From positions 123,748 through 187,747 of the forward strand of contig JAJPJI010000019.1 in assembly GCA_021324305.1 (NCBI GenBank): a stretch of 64,000 nt of DNA, read 5' to 3'. The notes below the pieces were generated by a model. The model was not told the origin of the DNA and made no database searches. It was given only the letters and a program-made list of their open reading frames with translations. The translations under genes were made by a program, and so were the position numbers. Positions 53,981 through 62,773 of the stretch are shown one piece after another. Origin of the DNA: Gammaproteobacteria bacterium (GTDB lineage: Bacteria > Pseudomonadota > Gammaproteobacteria > DSM-16500). Positions within the stretch are counted from its first letter, which is position 1. Each line of letters begins with the position of its first letter.

Positions 53981-54331
53981 CTACGTATTTTGGCAGGAGT
54001 AGCGCTCTAGCAATGAGTTAGCCTCAGTATCAAATTGCTTTAATAGAGACGGTAAATTATCCATTATATTGCTTTTAAGCGCGGTTTCAAGGTGTGCAAC
54101 CACCGATTTTAACCGCGGCAGTCCGCAATAACATAACGCGCCGTGCAGTTTATGCACTCGCCGCAACATTTCAGGGTAGTTTTGATCTTCGAAGTGCTGC
54201 TTTATGGAGATAAGGTCGCAAGGCAGGCTTCTGGTCAGGAGATTGAGCATTTCTTCAGCCAGCGCTCTATTGCCCCCAGCCAGTTTGACTGCCTGTTCCC
54301 AATCAATGACGGGAAGTTGATCTAGTTCCAT
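53981..54331 (-). CDS. Stand-alone histidine phosphotransfer (Hpt) protein, BarA-type
   Basis: Four-helix Hpt domain of 116 residues with the phospho-accepting His60 in VHKLHGALCYCGLPRLK. It matches the C-terminal Hpt domain of the BarA/LetS hybrid kinase (VIDWEQAVKLAGGNRALAEEML at the start, then the HKLHG...YCGLPRLK helix). Here the domain stands alone, with no kinase or receiver attached. It starts 10 bp after rlmD with GAGG upstream, so it is in an operon with rlmD. In E. coli barA lies beside rlmD, so this gene may be a trimmed relic or a working free Hpt. It could shuttle phosphate to a GacA/LetA-type regulator that controls virulence switching. Confidence 0.8.
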   Translation of the reverse strand: MELDQLPVIDWEQAVKLAGGNRALAEEMLNLLTRSLPCDLISIKQHFEDQNYPEMLRRVHKLHGALCYCGLPRLKSVVAHLETALKSNIMDNLPSLLKQFDTEANSLLERYSCQNT

Positions 54332-54341
54332 ATTTTCCTCT

Positions 54342-55676
54342 TTACATTTTTTCGAATACAGCCATTGCCTCTATGTGTGCAGTATGTGGGAACATATTCA
54401 TTATTCCTGCCTGCTGCAACTGATATCCATATTGATGAACTAATTCACCTGCGTCACGCGCCAAAGTCGCCGGATTGCATGAGACATAAACTATTTTTTT
54501 TGCAGTAAATCGATTGAAGTACGGCAAGATCTCTTTTGCGCCCGCACGTGGGGGGTCTAATAAAATCTTGTTATAAGTGCCATTCATCCACGGTGCGTGA
54601 CTTGCTGGCTCCATGAGGTTGGCAGCGTGGAAGACAGCATTGTTGATTGCATTGAACCGGGCATTTTGTCCTGCCCGCTCAACCATGTCGGCTCCCCCTT
54701 CTATGCCAGTGACCAGCTTCGCATGCCGGGCTATGGGCAGGGTAAAGTTGCCGATACCGCAGAACAGATCGAGAACAGTATCTTCCGTCTGCAAGTCTAG
54801 CATCTGTATGGCCTGCTTGACCATTAATCGATTCATTTCCAGATTAATCTGAGTAAAGTCAAGAGGATGAAACAGGAATTCCAGTCCGTAATCCGGCAGT
54901 GTGTAGGTCAGTCTGTCTAGTTCATCATGCGGCCAAAGCTTGGATATGGGCGCAGGGGGGTTGGGTTGCAGATAAATGTGAAAATGATACTCGTGTCCAA
55001 ACTGGATGAGTTTGTCCTTGTCGGAATCTGCAAGTGGTTCAAGATGGCGGAAAACCAGGGCGGCATCATGATCGCCAATAGCGACCTCAACCTGGGGAAT
55101 TGAGCGGTATTGCTCCAGTGACGCAATGACGCTGCTCAATTCTGACAAGCGCTGCCCTACAAGAGGATGAAGTACGGTGCAACTTTCCAGCTCGGCGAGA
55201 TAGTTGCTGGATTTTTCCCGGAAACCTACCAGCAGTTTGTCTTTCTTGATGACATATTTGACCCCAAGACGCGCCTTGCGCCGATATCCTGTTGATTGCG
55301 CCTGAAGGGGTGGAATAATGGTTTCAGGTACCACCTTGCCAAAATGTTTCAACTGGTCAAGCAGCGTTTGCTGCTTGAGCTGCAGTTGTGACGCGATGCT
55401 CATGTGCTGGAGATTGCAACCGCCGCATATCCCGAAATGGATACATGGCGGAGTGACGCGCTCTGATGTGCCTGCGATGACTTCAAGCATTTCTGCGTCA
55501 AGGTAGCTGCTGCGTTTTTGCTTGATCTTGAATGTAACTGTTTCCCCGGGCAGTGCACCGCTCACGAAAGTTGTTTTGCAGTTAACTGTGGCTATGCCGC
55601 GACCGTCATGACTCAATGCATGGATGGTGGCAGTAGCAGATTCTTTTTCTTTGTCAAGTTTTACATTTTGATTCAT
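54342..55676 (-). CDS. rlmD: 23S rRNA (uracil-1939-C5)-methyltransferase
   Basis: RlmD (RumA) of 444 residues. An N-terminal TRAM domain (about residues 10-65) is followed by the iron-sulfur cysteine set in CIHFGICGGCNLQHM, with the fourth Cys later in LESCTVLHP. The SAM-binding motif is LDLFCGIGNFTLP. LLDPPRAGA and YVSCNPATLARDA hold the catalytic Cys region near residue 400. All motifs are intact. It heads a two-gene unit with the Hpt gene. No clear Shine-Dalgarno is seen before the ATG. The gene is divergent from the RNA locus to its right. Confidence 0.93.
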   Translation of the reverse strand: MNQNVKLDKEKESATATIHALSHDGRGIATVNCKTTFVSGALPGETVTFKIKQKRSSYLDAEMLEVIAGTSERVTPPCIHFGICGGCNLQHMSIASQLQLKQQTLLDQLKHFGKVVPETIIPPLQAQSTGYRRKARLGVKYVIKKDKLLVGFREKSSNYLAELESCTVLHPLVGQRLSELSSVIASLEQYRSIPQVEVAIGDHDAALVFRHLEPLADSDKDKLIQFGHEYHFHIYLQPNPPAPISKLWPHDELDRLTYTLPDYGLEFLFHPLDFTQINLEMNRLMVKQAIQMLDLQTEDTVLDLFCGIGNFTLPIARHAKLVTGIEGGADMVERAGQNARFNAINNAVFHAANLMEPASHAPWMNGTYNKILLDPPRAGAKEILPYFNRFTAKKIVYVSCNPATLARDAGELVHQYGYQLQQAGIMNMFPHTAHIEAMAVFEKM

Positions 55677-55781
55677 ATTGATGACAATATAACTATAAGT
55701 GAAAGCTTAAGTTCGAATGTAGTATTTTCAAGGGCTAAGACTATATAATGATTGATAAAAAAATACAAACGTGCTCAAAAT

Positions 55782-55809
55782 TTGAAATGTCTCAAAAGTT
55801 ACCTATACT
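55782..55809 (+). promoter_or_regulatory. Promoter of the putative structured RNA
   Basis: TTGAAA at 55782-55787, a 16-bp spacer and TATACT at 55804-55809. This is one of the best sigma-70 matches in the window. It directs transcription away from rlmD, starting near 55816, just where the long closing stem begins. Confidence 0.6.
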
Positions 55810-55815
55810 ATAAAA

Positions 55816-56057
55816 AAGGGTAAATAAACGAGTGTTTTCGCAGGGAATAGATCCAAAACCTTTCAGTGATGATATTAGGAAACGCGATTGTAGCGTGGTG
55901 TGCAAGTCCTCAGTTTGGAGGAAAGCCTAAAGCGCTCTGAGGTTTCCAAAAAATGGTACAGCGGGTTTTTTGTGACATTCCTTCGAAAACACTCTTTTAT
56001 TTATCCGATACTTATCCGATGTTATTTGCGATCTTTTAGCCTTTTAGGCTTTTTTTT
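55816..56057 (+). ncRNA. Putative structured small RNA with 30-bp closing stem (6S-like architecture)
   Basis: No open frame of note covers this stretch. Bases 55818-55848 and 55977-56007 are reverse complements over about 30 positions with only a few mismatches or bulges. They would clamp a 190-base rod-shaped RNA. Inside are a short CGC/GCG hairpin near 55885, an AAACC/GGTTT pairing and a CCTCAG/CTGAGG stem enclosing GGAGGA. A good promoter precedes it and a terminator-like hairpin follows. The size, a long terminal stem and a central loop recall 6S RNA, and GTGTTTTCGCAGGG is loosely like the 6S 5' end, but I cannot confirm that. The GGA motifs could alternatively bind CsrA. Confidence 0.5.
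56038..56057 (+). terminator. Intrinsic terminator of the putative RNA
   Basis: Short stem AGCCT/AGGCT (56038-56042 with 56046-56050) followed by seven T residues. Together with the promoter at 55782 it bounds a transcript of about 240 bases. Confidence 0.55.
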
Positions 56058-56223
56058 GCCTGCCTATGTGCGCTGATTCATGACGCTGAATTGCTTCCTG
56101 ATATTTTATATGCCGGCACTTCATTTTTCATTTCTGGATAATTTCTCTCATGCTCTTGACAGGATAAGAGTTTGTGGATAATAGAATAATTCATCCCTAT
56201 AAAATTCCGGAATAATAAAATAT

Positions 56224-57444
56224 ATGTCTAACCCTATCATTGAGCGTGAACTTTCATATGGTGCTCATAATTATGAACCATTGCCCGTTGTGCTTGTGCG
56301 CGGTGAGGGTGTCCATGTCTGGGATGATGCAGGAAACCGCTATATTGACATGATGAGCGCATATTCCGCTGTCAGTCATGGACACTGTCATCCACGTCTG
56401 GTTCGGGTGCTCCAGGAACAGGCCGGTAAACTGAATATTGTTTCCAGGGCGTTTTATACCGATAAACTGGGTGTGTTTCTCAAAAAGGTTTGCGATCTGA
56501 CCGGGTTCCAGAGCGCCTTGCCTATGAATACCGGTGCAGAGGCAGTCGAGACCGCGCTCAAGGCAGCGCGCAAATGGGCATATACATGCAAGGGTGTGCC
56601 AAAGGACAAGGCAGAAATCATCGCTTGCGCGGGCAATTTTCATGGCAGGACCATTACGATTGTCGGCATGTCCACGGTTCCGCAGTATAAAGCGGGATTT
56701 GGTCCGTTTCCTGAAGGATTCAAGGTGATTCCATACGGCGATGCAGCCCAGCTGGAAAATGCCATCACATCCAACACGGCTGCATTTCTAGTTGAGCCAA
56801 TTATTGGCGAAGGCGGGATTGTGGTGCCGCCTGCCGGCTATCTCAAGGCGTGTGCTGAAATATGTAAAAAACATAATGTCCTGATGATTTGTGATGAAAT
56901 CCAGACAGGCCTGGGAAGAACCGGCAAACTGCTGGCTTTTCAGCATGAAGGTATCAAACCTGACGCCGTTGTGTTAGGCAAGGCATTAGGCGGAGGCTTG
57001 CTGCCAGTTTCATTATTCTTAAGCAGCAAGGAAGTCATGAGTGTGTTCACGCCGGGGGATCATGGAAGCACATTTGGAGGCAATCCACTGGCTGCGGCAG
57101 TTGGTAATGCAGCGCTGGATGTATTGATAGAAGAAAAGCTGATCGAGCGGGCGGAAAAAACGGGTGCGTATTTTCAGCAGCAGTTGAAGGGTATTCCTTC
57201 GAAACTGATAAAAGATGTACGCGGGAAGGGGCTGCTGATCGGGCTTGAAATCGATGAGAGTTATCCAGCTCACGATATTTGTCTCAAGCTGCTGAAACAT
57301 GGAATTTTAACCAAGGAAACGCATCATACCGTGATACGCTTCGCACCGCCGCTGATTATCTCTGAAGAACAGATTGATGCTGCAGTAAAATCCTTGCAGG
57401 AAGTATTCGCGGATATCGAAGCGGAAATGAAAGTGAAGCAATAA
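56224..57444 (+). CDS. rocD: Ornithine--oxo-acid aminotransferase
   Basis: PLP-dependent class-III aminotransferase of 406 residues that converts ornithine and 2-oxoglutarate to glutamate semialdehyde and glutamate. It begins ERELSYGAHNYEPLPVVL, a hallmark of ornithine aminotransferase. MNTGAEAVETALK binds the cofactor phosphate, ICDEIQTGLGRTG carries the PLP-pyridine Asp, and Lys253 in VLGKALGGG is the Schiff-base lysine. It links arginine/ornithine breakdown to proline and glutamate, relevant to amino-acid-based growth. It is 166 bp downstream of the RNA terminator and followed by a hairpin and a sugar porter. Confidence 0.93.
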   Translation: MSNPIIERELSYGAHNYEPLPVVLVRGEGVHVWDDAGNRYIDMMSAYSAVSHGHCHPRLVRVLQEQAGKLNIVSRAFYTDKLGVFLKKVCDLTGFQSALPMNTGAEAVETALKAARKWAYTCKGVPKDKAEIIACAGNFHGRTITIVGMSTVPQYKAGFGPFPEGFKVIPYGDAAQLENAITSNTAAFLVEPIIGEGGIVVPPAGYLKACAEICKKHNVLMICDEIQTGLGRTGKLLAFQHEGIKPDAVVLGKALGGGLLPVSLFLSSKEVMSVFTPGDHGSTFGGNPLAAAVGNAALDVLIEEKLIERAEKTGAYFQQQLKGIPSKLIKDVRGKGLLIGLEIDESYPAHDICLKLLKHGILTKETHHTVIRFAPPLIISEEQIDAAVKSLQEVFADIEAEMKVKQ

Positions 57445-57455
57445 CTCATCAATAC

Positions 57456-57480
57456 GGCGGACAAGGAGCGCCTGTCCGCC
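57456..57480 (+). terminator. Hairpin after ornithine aminotransferase
   Basis: Perfect 8-bp stem GGCGGACA/TGTCCGCC with a 9-base loop, 12 bp past the stop. No T tract; it may only attenuate reading into the porter gene 34 bp further on. Confidence 0.45.
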
Positions 57481-57513
57481 ATCTATGTGTACCTCGCAGA
57501 AATTGGAGTATTC

Positions 57514-58896
57514 ATGCTAAACCACATTAAAAACAATTCATTCATGTTTTGCATTGCATGCCTGGTCAGTATCGGCGGAATTTTATATGGCTATGATGTT
57601 GGTGTGATATCTGGCGCGTTATTGTTTATCAAAAATACTATTCCCATGACCGATACACAAATGGGGATTATTGTTGGTGCTGTCCTAGGCGGGGGGCTGC
57701 TAGGTACGTTGCTCGCAGGGCCGGTCGGGGATTATTATGGCAGACGCATTCTCATCATGGGATCCAGCCTGGTTTTTATTCTTGGGGTTTGTCTTGTATT
57801 GCTTGCCCATTCATTCGTGACCATCCTGTGTGCGCGATTACTTCTTGGTGTGGGGGTGGGCGTCGTCGCGGTCGCAGTCCCGCTTTATGTGGCAGAAATG
57901 GTGCCCGCGCATGACCGCGGTAAATATATGACGTTTTTTCAATTACTGCTCACATTCGGAATTGTGCTCGCGTATTTCGTGGATCTGATTTTTACGCCAT
58001 CCGGAAACTGGCGGGCAATGTTTGCCGTTGTGATAGTGCCGGCGCTGGTTTTATTTCTGGGTATGCTTTTCCTTCCTGAAACACCGCGCTGGCTCGTGGC
58101 AAATAAGCAGGAACAGCGCGCGCGTCAAATCTTGCAACGCATACGCAAATCAGCCACTGAAGCGGAAACGGATATTCAATTGATACAGGAAAGTCTGCAT
58201 CAGACAGAAGGATCCTGGCGTGAATTGCTTTCCCGTCCATTCTGGCTGCCTACTTTTGCGGCTGTCGCGATTGCCATTTTCAATCAATTGACCGGCATTA
58301 ATTCCTTTCTGCAATATGCGCCGCTGATTTTGAAAAATGCAGGCATAGGCTCTGATCTTGTCACCATGATAGGTTCAGCTGGAATTGGCGTGCTCAATTT
58401 CCTCTGCACCATCATTGCCATCTTGTTCATCGATACACTGGGCCGGCGTCCGTTATTAATTGCCGGCGTGACAGGGGTGATGATCTCTGAAATTTATTTA
58501 GGTGCAATCCAGTATGCAGGGTTGAGTCAAGCGGCCATCGGTATTTTGTCGCTGATAGGCTTGTTTGCCTTTATCGTCTCATTCGCGATTGGGCCAGGGG
58601 TGGTTGTCTGGCTGGCCATCTCTGAACTCTTTCCAACACGTGTGCGCGGAAAAGGGATTGCGCTATGTCTCTTCTTCAACTCGCTTGCATCAACCCTGCT
58701 GGCGACCTTTTTCCTGCCAATATCGCAGGCACTGGGTATGAGTCAAACCTATTGGCTGTTTGCGGCATTTACTTTTGTCTACTTGCTGGTTGCCTATTTT
58801 CTTTTGCCTGAAACTAAAACCAAATCCCTGGAAGAGATTCAGTTTCAGTTTCAGAAAAAACAGAAATTACTGACTGCGGAGGTTGTTGATGGATAG
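57514..58896 (+). CDS. MFS sugar porter
   Basis: Second sugar porter of the window, 460 residues from the ATG at 57514, which has TTGGAG seven bases upstream. Motifs are GGILYGYDVGVISGALLF, GDYYGRRILIMGS after helix 2, the central FNQLTGINSFLQYAPLI, DTLGRRPLL and the end PETKTKSLEEI. It is related to XylE and AraE. It differs from the porter at 722-2152 in loop sequences and is not a recent duplicate. It ends 30 bases inside the 3' end of the convergent membrane-protein gene. The substrate is unknown. Confidence 0.88.
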   Translation: MLNHIKNNSFMFCIACLVSIGGILYGYDVGVISGALLFIKNTIPMTDTQMGIIVGAVLGGGLLGTLLAGPVGDYYGRRILIMGSSLVFILGVCLVLLAHSFVTILCARLLLGVGVGVVAVAVPLYVAEMVPAHDRGKYMTFFQLLLTFGIVLAYFVDLIFTPSGNWRAMFAVVIVPALVLFLGMLFLPETPRWLVANKQEQRARQILQRIRKSATEAETDIQLIQESLHQTEGSWRELLSRPFWLPTFAAVAIAIFNQLTGINSFLQYAPLILKNAGIGSDLVTMIGSAGIGVLNFLCTIIAILFIDTLGRRPLLIAGVTGVMISEIYLGAIQYAGLSQAAIGILSLIGLFAFIVSFAIGPGVVVWLAISELFPTRVRGKGIALCLFFNSLASTLLATFFLPISQALGMSQTYWLFAAFTFVYLLVAYFLLPETKTKSLEEIQFQFQKKQKLLTAEVVDG

Positions 58897-59589
58897 CGTG
58901 TTATACATAACGCCGTAAACCAGCAAGCCGAAGGGCAGTGTCCAGATGAGCCCAATTCCAAGTGGTATGGCGCTGATAATAATGATCAGCGTTTCGAGGA
59001 GAGTGATACCCACTATTCTCCAGAAGTTTGCCTTGCTCGCAGCGAAGGAAAGTTTCAGTGCTTCTATCGGTCCAGCTCCTTTGTCCAGGACATATCCCAT
59101 GGATAGCATCATGCGTACACCAAGAATGATGACTGCAAGAATGCCAATAATGAAGAGAAGAATGGAAATAGCGAGCGTGCCGGTAGATGTGTCAGCTGCA
59201 TTGATGAATATTCCGGCAAAAATAAGCACCATCGGGATAATCAAGATGATGACTTGTAACAGGTATAGCCCAATAATCCGGATGGTAATGCTGCTTTCAA
59301 ATGTGCGAAACATCATGCGGTAGTTGATTGGTAAATCCTGCGCGCGGCGGATACCAAGGTACACCATGCCCATTTGCAGAAGAAATCCGATGACTTGCAC
59401 GATGAACGCGATGCCTGGTTCTATGTTTGGCATGGCGTACTGAAAGATGCCATCGATTATGCCAAGGCAGAACATGATAACGAATAAAATGCCAAATCCG
59501 GCCCAGATGCTGCCTTTCGCCCCATAAACTTTGGACCAGGCCAGTTTGATTGTATCCATTACCGGTAACTTGTAAGTAGTGTCAGTCAT
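58867..59589 (-). CDS. Integral membrane protein, DUF975-like
   Basis: Membrane protein of 240 residues with about six helices: 30-50, 62-82, 105-130, 140-165, 185-205 and 210-232. Short amphipathic parts include GPIEALKLSFAASKANFWRIVG before the fifth helix, a pattern seen in DUF975 and glycerophosphodiesterase-type membrane domains. No catalytic residues are visible. It starts 15 bp after the XRE-type regulator gene, so they are co-transcribed and it is a likely target or partner of that regulator. Its 3' end overlaps the convergent sugar porter gene. Function unknown. Confidence 0.75.
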   Translation of the reverse strand: MTDTTYKLPVMDTIKLAWSKVYGAKGSIWAGFGILFVIMFCLGIIDGIFQYAMPNIEPGIAFIVQVIGFLLQMGMVYLGIRRAQDLPINYRMMFRTFESSITIRIIGLYLLQVIILIIPMVLIFAGIFINAADTSTGTLAISILLFIIGILAVIILGVRMMLSMGYVLDKGAGPIEALKLSFAASKANFWRIVGITLLETLIIIISAIPLGIGLIWTLPFGLLVYGVMYNTLSINNLRSQ

Positions 59590-59604
59590 GTTCTCATCCT
59601 TAAG

Positions 59605-59835
59605 TTATTTTTCACCAGAAAGCCATTTAGGGTCGACTTCAAACTCGTTTGCGATTTTTTGCAGGGTATCCTGATCAGGCAGTACGTGCCCCTCTAACAG
59701 TGTCCAGGCTGACTGTTTGGGAATATCTATCATTTTGCTGAGTATGACCGCACGCTCACGAATGGACGCTGGCGCATCCGTGTCATCCAGGCAGGCATTC
59801 AATCTTTCAGAAAAGAGTTTTGCACTCTGCGGCAC
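59605..59835 (-). CDS. XRE-type helix-turn-helix regulator
   Basis: Small DNA-binding protein of 76 residues. The helix-turn-helix spans about residues 20-60 (SIRERAVILSKMIDIPKQSAWTLLEGHVLPDQDTL region), and the chain ends FEVDPKWLSGEK. It resembles the short phage-repressor-like regulators that pair with a neighbouring gene. I choose the GTG at 59835: AGGAGG is six bases upstream of it, whereas the ATG at 59853 would place that site inside the coding sequence. It lies upstream of, and close to, the membrane-protein gene. It may autoregulate the pair. Confidence 0.75.
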   Translation of the reverse strand: MPQSAKLFSERLNACLDDTDAPASIRERAVILSKMIDIPKQSAWTLLEGHVLPDQDTLQKIANEFEVDPKWLSGEK

Positions 59836-59956
59836 GATCATCCTCCTTGGCATCGGCTTAGTTTGAGTATACTTAGGGACATCACAGGGAGCAATAATGA
59901 ATAACCCTTTTATTTATAGATAGTTACATCCTGTTTGAGGGCGGGAGTGTGATTCT

Positions 59957-60817
59957 TTAATACTTATGACTGTAAAAACCTGCCGCAACCAGGGTATTTC
60001 GCAGCAGGACTGCAACTGTCATGGGACCGACACCGCCCGGAACGGGGGTGATCCAGGCTGCTCTTTCCCTCGCGGCAGCAAATTCAACATCGCCTGACAA
60101 GGTGCCATCATCCAGGCGGGTAATGCCTACATCGATGACGGTTGCTCCTTCCTTGACCCATTTCCCTTTGATGATCCCTGGTTTTCCAACAGCTGAAATC
60201 AGAATATCGGCCTGGCTGACAAAATAGGGCAGATCGTGGGTAAAGCGATGACATACTGTCACGGTTGATCCAGCAATGAGCAATTCCAGCGCCATGGGTC
60301 TGCCAACGATATTCGACGCACCGACAATGACGGCGTGTTTGCCTTTATACTGCTGCTGGATATGATCGAGAAGCAGCATGATGCCAAAGGGCGTGCATGG
60401 TCTTAACAGGGGGCGTCGCTGTGCCAGCCGGCCAAAGTTATACGGATGAAACCCATCCACATCTTTATGAGGTTCAATTCGCTCCAGTATGCGGTTCGCA
60501 TGAATGTGTTTGGGCAGCGGCAGCTGCAGCAGGATGCCGTCGACATTTGTATCATGGTTCAGTTCATTTATCAGTTGGAGGAGGCTATGCTCATCAATGT
60601 CTGCCGGAAGATGATGGTAAAAGGATTGAATGCCTACCTGTTCACATGATTCACGTTTGTTTCTGACATAAATGCTGGAAGCCGGATCTTCGCCGACGAG
60701 GATGACTGCCAAACCGGGCCGTCTGTGGCCGGCAGCCAGTTTTTCCTGGATGATTGCCTGTATTTCAGACTTCAGTTGCGAGGCTACTGCTTTACCATCA
60801 ATCAGATTTGCTGTCAT
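59957..60817 (-). CDS. folD: Methylenetetrahydrofolate dehydrogenase/cyclohydrolase
   Basis: Bifunctional one-carbon enzyme of 286 residues that interconverts methylene-, methenyl- and formyl-tetrahydrofolate. The catalytic Tyr/Lys motif is [16 protein letters not shown], followed by [11 protein letters not shown]. The NADP-binding part shows [14 protein letters not shown], and [15 protein letters not shown] closes the family pattern. GGGAG is about twelve bases before the ATG. The gene is monocistronic and appears intact. Confidence 0.96.
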   Translation of the reverse strand: MTANLIDGKAVASQLKSEIQAIIQEKLAAGHRRPGLAVILVGEDPASSIYVRNKRESCEQVGIQSFYHHLPADIDEHSLLQLINELNHDTNVDGILLQLPLPKHIHANRILERIEPHKDVDGFHPYNFGRLAQRRPLLRPCTPFGIMLLLDHIQQQYKGKHAVIVGASNIVGRPMALELLIAGSTVTVCHRFTHDLPYFVSQADILISAVGKPGIIKGKWVKEGATVIDVGITRLDDGTLSGDVEFAAARERAAWITPVPGGVGPMTVAVLLRNTLVAAGFYSHKY

Positions 60818-61010
60818 GAAGATGAATTACTCCCGATCACTGCCAGTTAAAGTCACGGTAGCATAACATATTCATTTCGATTGTCATCCGAAGGGCGTTA
60901 GTCTCCTCGAGGAATCGGCTGTACAGGCATGGTGAAGTATCTTTCAATTCGGAGAATCAATATACTGAAGGAAGAAAATTCATAATGGTTTCATTTACAG
61001 GCAGGATTCC

Positions 61011-61799
61011 ATGAAGAAAACCGCTCTGATCACCGGCGCATCGAAAGGAATTGGCAGAGAGCTCGCGGGTGAGTTTGCGAAAAACGGTTATTCGCTTATT
61101 TTGATCGCGCGTAACCTAGGCGAATTGCAACAGCTGCAAACGGAAGTTAAAGACAAATACGCATGCGATGCAAAAATCATGTCTGTTGATCTTTCCAGTC
61201 CTGAAAGTGCCAATCATATAATTGATGCATTTAAGGATGACATGCCTGAAGTGGAGGTGCTGGTAAACAATGCAGGATTTGGAATGAACAGAAGGTTTCT
61301 GGATATGCCTCTGTCGGAAAATTCATCCATGATAGAAGTGAATATCACGTCTCTCGTCAGGCTGACTTACCTTGTTTTGCCATACATGCTGCAGAAAAAA
61401 CGCGGAAAAATTCTTAATGTCGCCTCGACGGCCGCCTTTGCGCCGGGACCAAACATGGCGGTCTATTATGCGAGCAAAGCGTTTGTTTTATCATTTTCGC
61501 GGGCGTTGAATGAGGAGTACAGCAGGCAGGGAGTTGTCATTTCCACGCTCTGTCCGGGGGTGACGAAAACGTCGTTTCAGGCGCGTGCCGGCATGGAAAA
61601 TTCACTTCTTGCGAGTGGTATTTTGCCTGTCATGAAAGCGGAGAAAGTGGCTAAAATCGCATTCAAGGGGTTGTTGAAAAACAAGCGTGTCATTATACCC
61701 GGCATCATGAACAGGGTGACGGTGTTCTTGATGTGGCTTACGCCCGGCTGGTTACTGGCGAAGATTACCGGTGCGCTCGAAAAGCCGACAAGCAAATGA
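61011..61799 (+). CDS. Short-chain dehydrogenase, DltE-like
   Basis: SDR of 262 residues. The cofactor motif is TGASKGIGRELAGEF (9-23). NNAGFG lies near residue 89, the catalytic Ser is in NVASTAAFAPGP and the Tyr-x3-Lys pair in YYASKAF. The sequence LCPGVTKTSFQ and the hydrophobic C-terminus (VFLMWLTPGWLLAKITG) fit the DltE/YqjQ-like group that may act on lipids or steroids. AGGA lies five bases before the ATG. It is monocistronic. Distinct from the SDR at 39978-40760. Confidence 0.85.
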   Translation: MKKTALITGASKGIGRELAGEFAKNGYSLILIARNLGELQQLQTEVKDKYACDAKIMSVDLSSPESANHIIDAFKDDMPEVEVLVNNAGFGMNRRFLDMPLSENSSMIEVNITSLVRLTYLVLPYMLQKKRGKILNVASTAAFAPGPNMAVYYASKAFVLSFSRALNEEYSRQGVVISTLCPGVTKTSFQARAGMENSLLASGILPVMKAEKVAKIAFKGLLKNKRVIIPGIMNRVTVFLMWLTPGWLLAKITGALEKPTSK

Positions 61800-61869
61800 C
61801 TGTTGGCCCGGACGTGGTTTCGTAAATCGTCATGGCAAGCCGTCCCCAGCTCAGAACTTTTGTCTATGT

Positions 61870-61902
61870 ATTAATCATGTCTTAAGAGTTGTCACGTAGA
61901 AT
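61870..61902 (+). promoter_or_regulatory. PmrA-like promoter upstream of the LuxR-type regulator gene
   Basis: TTAA at 61871-61874 and TTAA at 61882-61885 lie 11 bp apart. An 11-bp gap then leads to TAGAAT at 61897-61902. This is the spacing expected for a PhoP/PmrA-activated promoter. The start codon follows 15 bp later. Confidence 0.45.
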
Positions 61903-61917
61903 CTGCATTCAGGTAAA

Positions 61918-62706
61918 ATGCACGAGATAAATATGATCAGATGCAACTCTGTCGATATCAGTGATGAACTGATTGTTGAGCGCTGGGAGCGTGGCGTCAG
62001 ACTGGTTAGACCTGACCAGCATTGCCATCACAATGAATATTCCTGCACGGTATCCGCTATGCTGCGGCTGCCAGTCAACTTTTATTTCATGAATGGTGAC
62101 AGTATTCTGATGAAGATCAATGAAAGAACGGCGCAAACATGCGGTTATGTTTCCAGACAGGATGCGATAGGCAAATCCGTACGTAATGTCTCCAAGAGAG
62201 CGACTGCGCAGTACATTATAAAAAATGATCGTGAAATTGTTTGCACTCAATCCTTCAAGGTGACGACAGAAACATATACACGTCTTGATGATGTCGATCT
62301 GACAGCGATATCCATCAAATTCCCCTGGTATGCCAATGAAAACCTTGTTGGTATCCTGGGCTGTTCTATTCTGATGGGTTATGACGATGCTGTTTTACTG
62401 ACAGACGCCATTACGCTTCTGATGCAAACCGGGCTGCTTGCGCCGCCGCATCAGGCAACACATTTAATACTGCCGGGATGGCAATGCGATACGGTTTATT
62501 TCAATCAGCGTGAAGCGGATATCCTGTATCATCTGGTGCGTGGAAAAACTGCAAAAACCATAGCAAGAATAGTAGGGGTGTCGCATCGGACAGTTGAGCA
62601 CAGGCTGGAGCAAATCAAGATTAAATTGGGCGTATCCTCGAAATCTGAGCTGATAGAAAAAGTGATCGATCAATTTATAACAAAAAACGGGCCGGAGGGT
62701 AGTTGA
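61918..62706 (+). CDS. LuxR-type transcriptional regulator with PAS-like sensor
   Basis: Regulator of 262 residues. The C-terminal GerE/LuxR helix-turn-helix covers about residues 198-255, recognisable by LVRGKTAKTIARIVGVSHRTVEH and the IKIKLGVSSKSELIE end. The N-terminal part (about 40-160) reads like a PAS domain: NFYFMNGDSILMKINERTAQ, then DAIGKSVRNVSK. There is no phospho-acceptor receiver domain. Similar PAS-LuxR proteins are numerous in Legionella and Coxiella. The target genes are unknown. The promoter has paired TTAA sites, so it may be under PmrA-type control. A CAGG site lies five bases before the ATG. Confidence 0.8.
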   Translation: MHEINMIRCNSVDISDELIVERWERGVRLVRPDQHCHHNEYSCTVSAMLRLPVNFYFMNGDSILMKINERTAQTCGYVSRQDAIGKSVRNVSKRATAQYIIKNDREIVCTQSFKVTTETYTRLDDVDLTAISIKFPWYANENLVGILGCSILMGYDDAVLLTDAITLLMQTGLLAPPHQATHLILPGWQCDTVYFNQREADILYHLVRGKTAKTIARIVGVSHRTVEHRLEQIKIKLGVSSKSELIEKVIDQFITKNGPEGS

Positions 62707-62773
62707 TACCCTGTTAAACAAGGGTCTGGCACATTAATCTAAAAAACCTTATAAGAAAAAAATAACCAAGAAT

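Noticed and set aside
55816..56057. Firm naming of the putative RNA as 6S (ssrS)
   Set aside because: Only the architecture and a short 5' word agree; the internal hairpin and gene neighbours do not, so the name is withheld.
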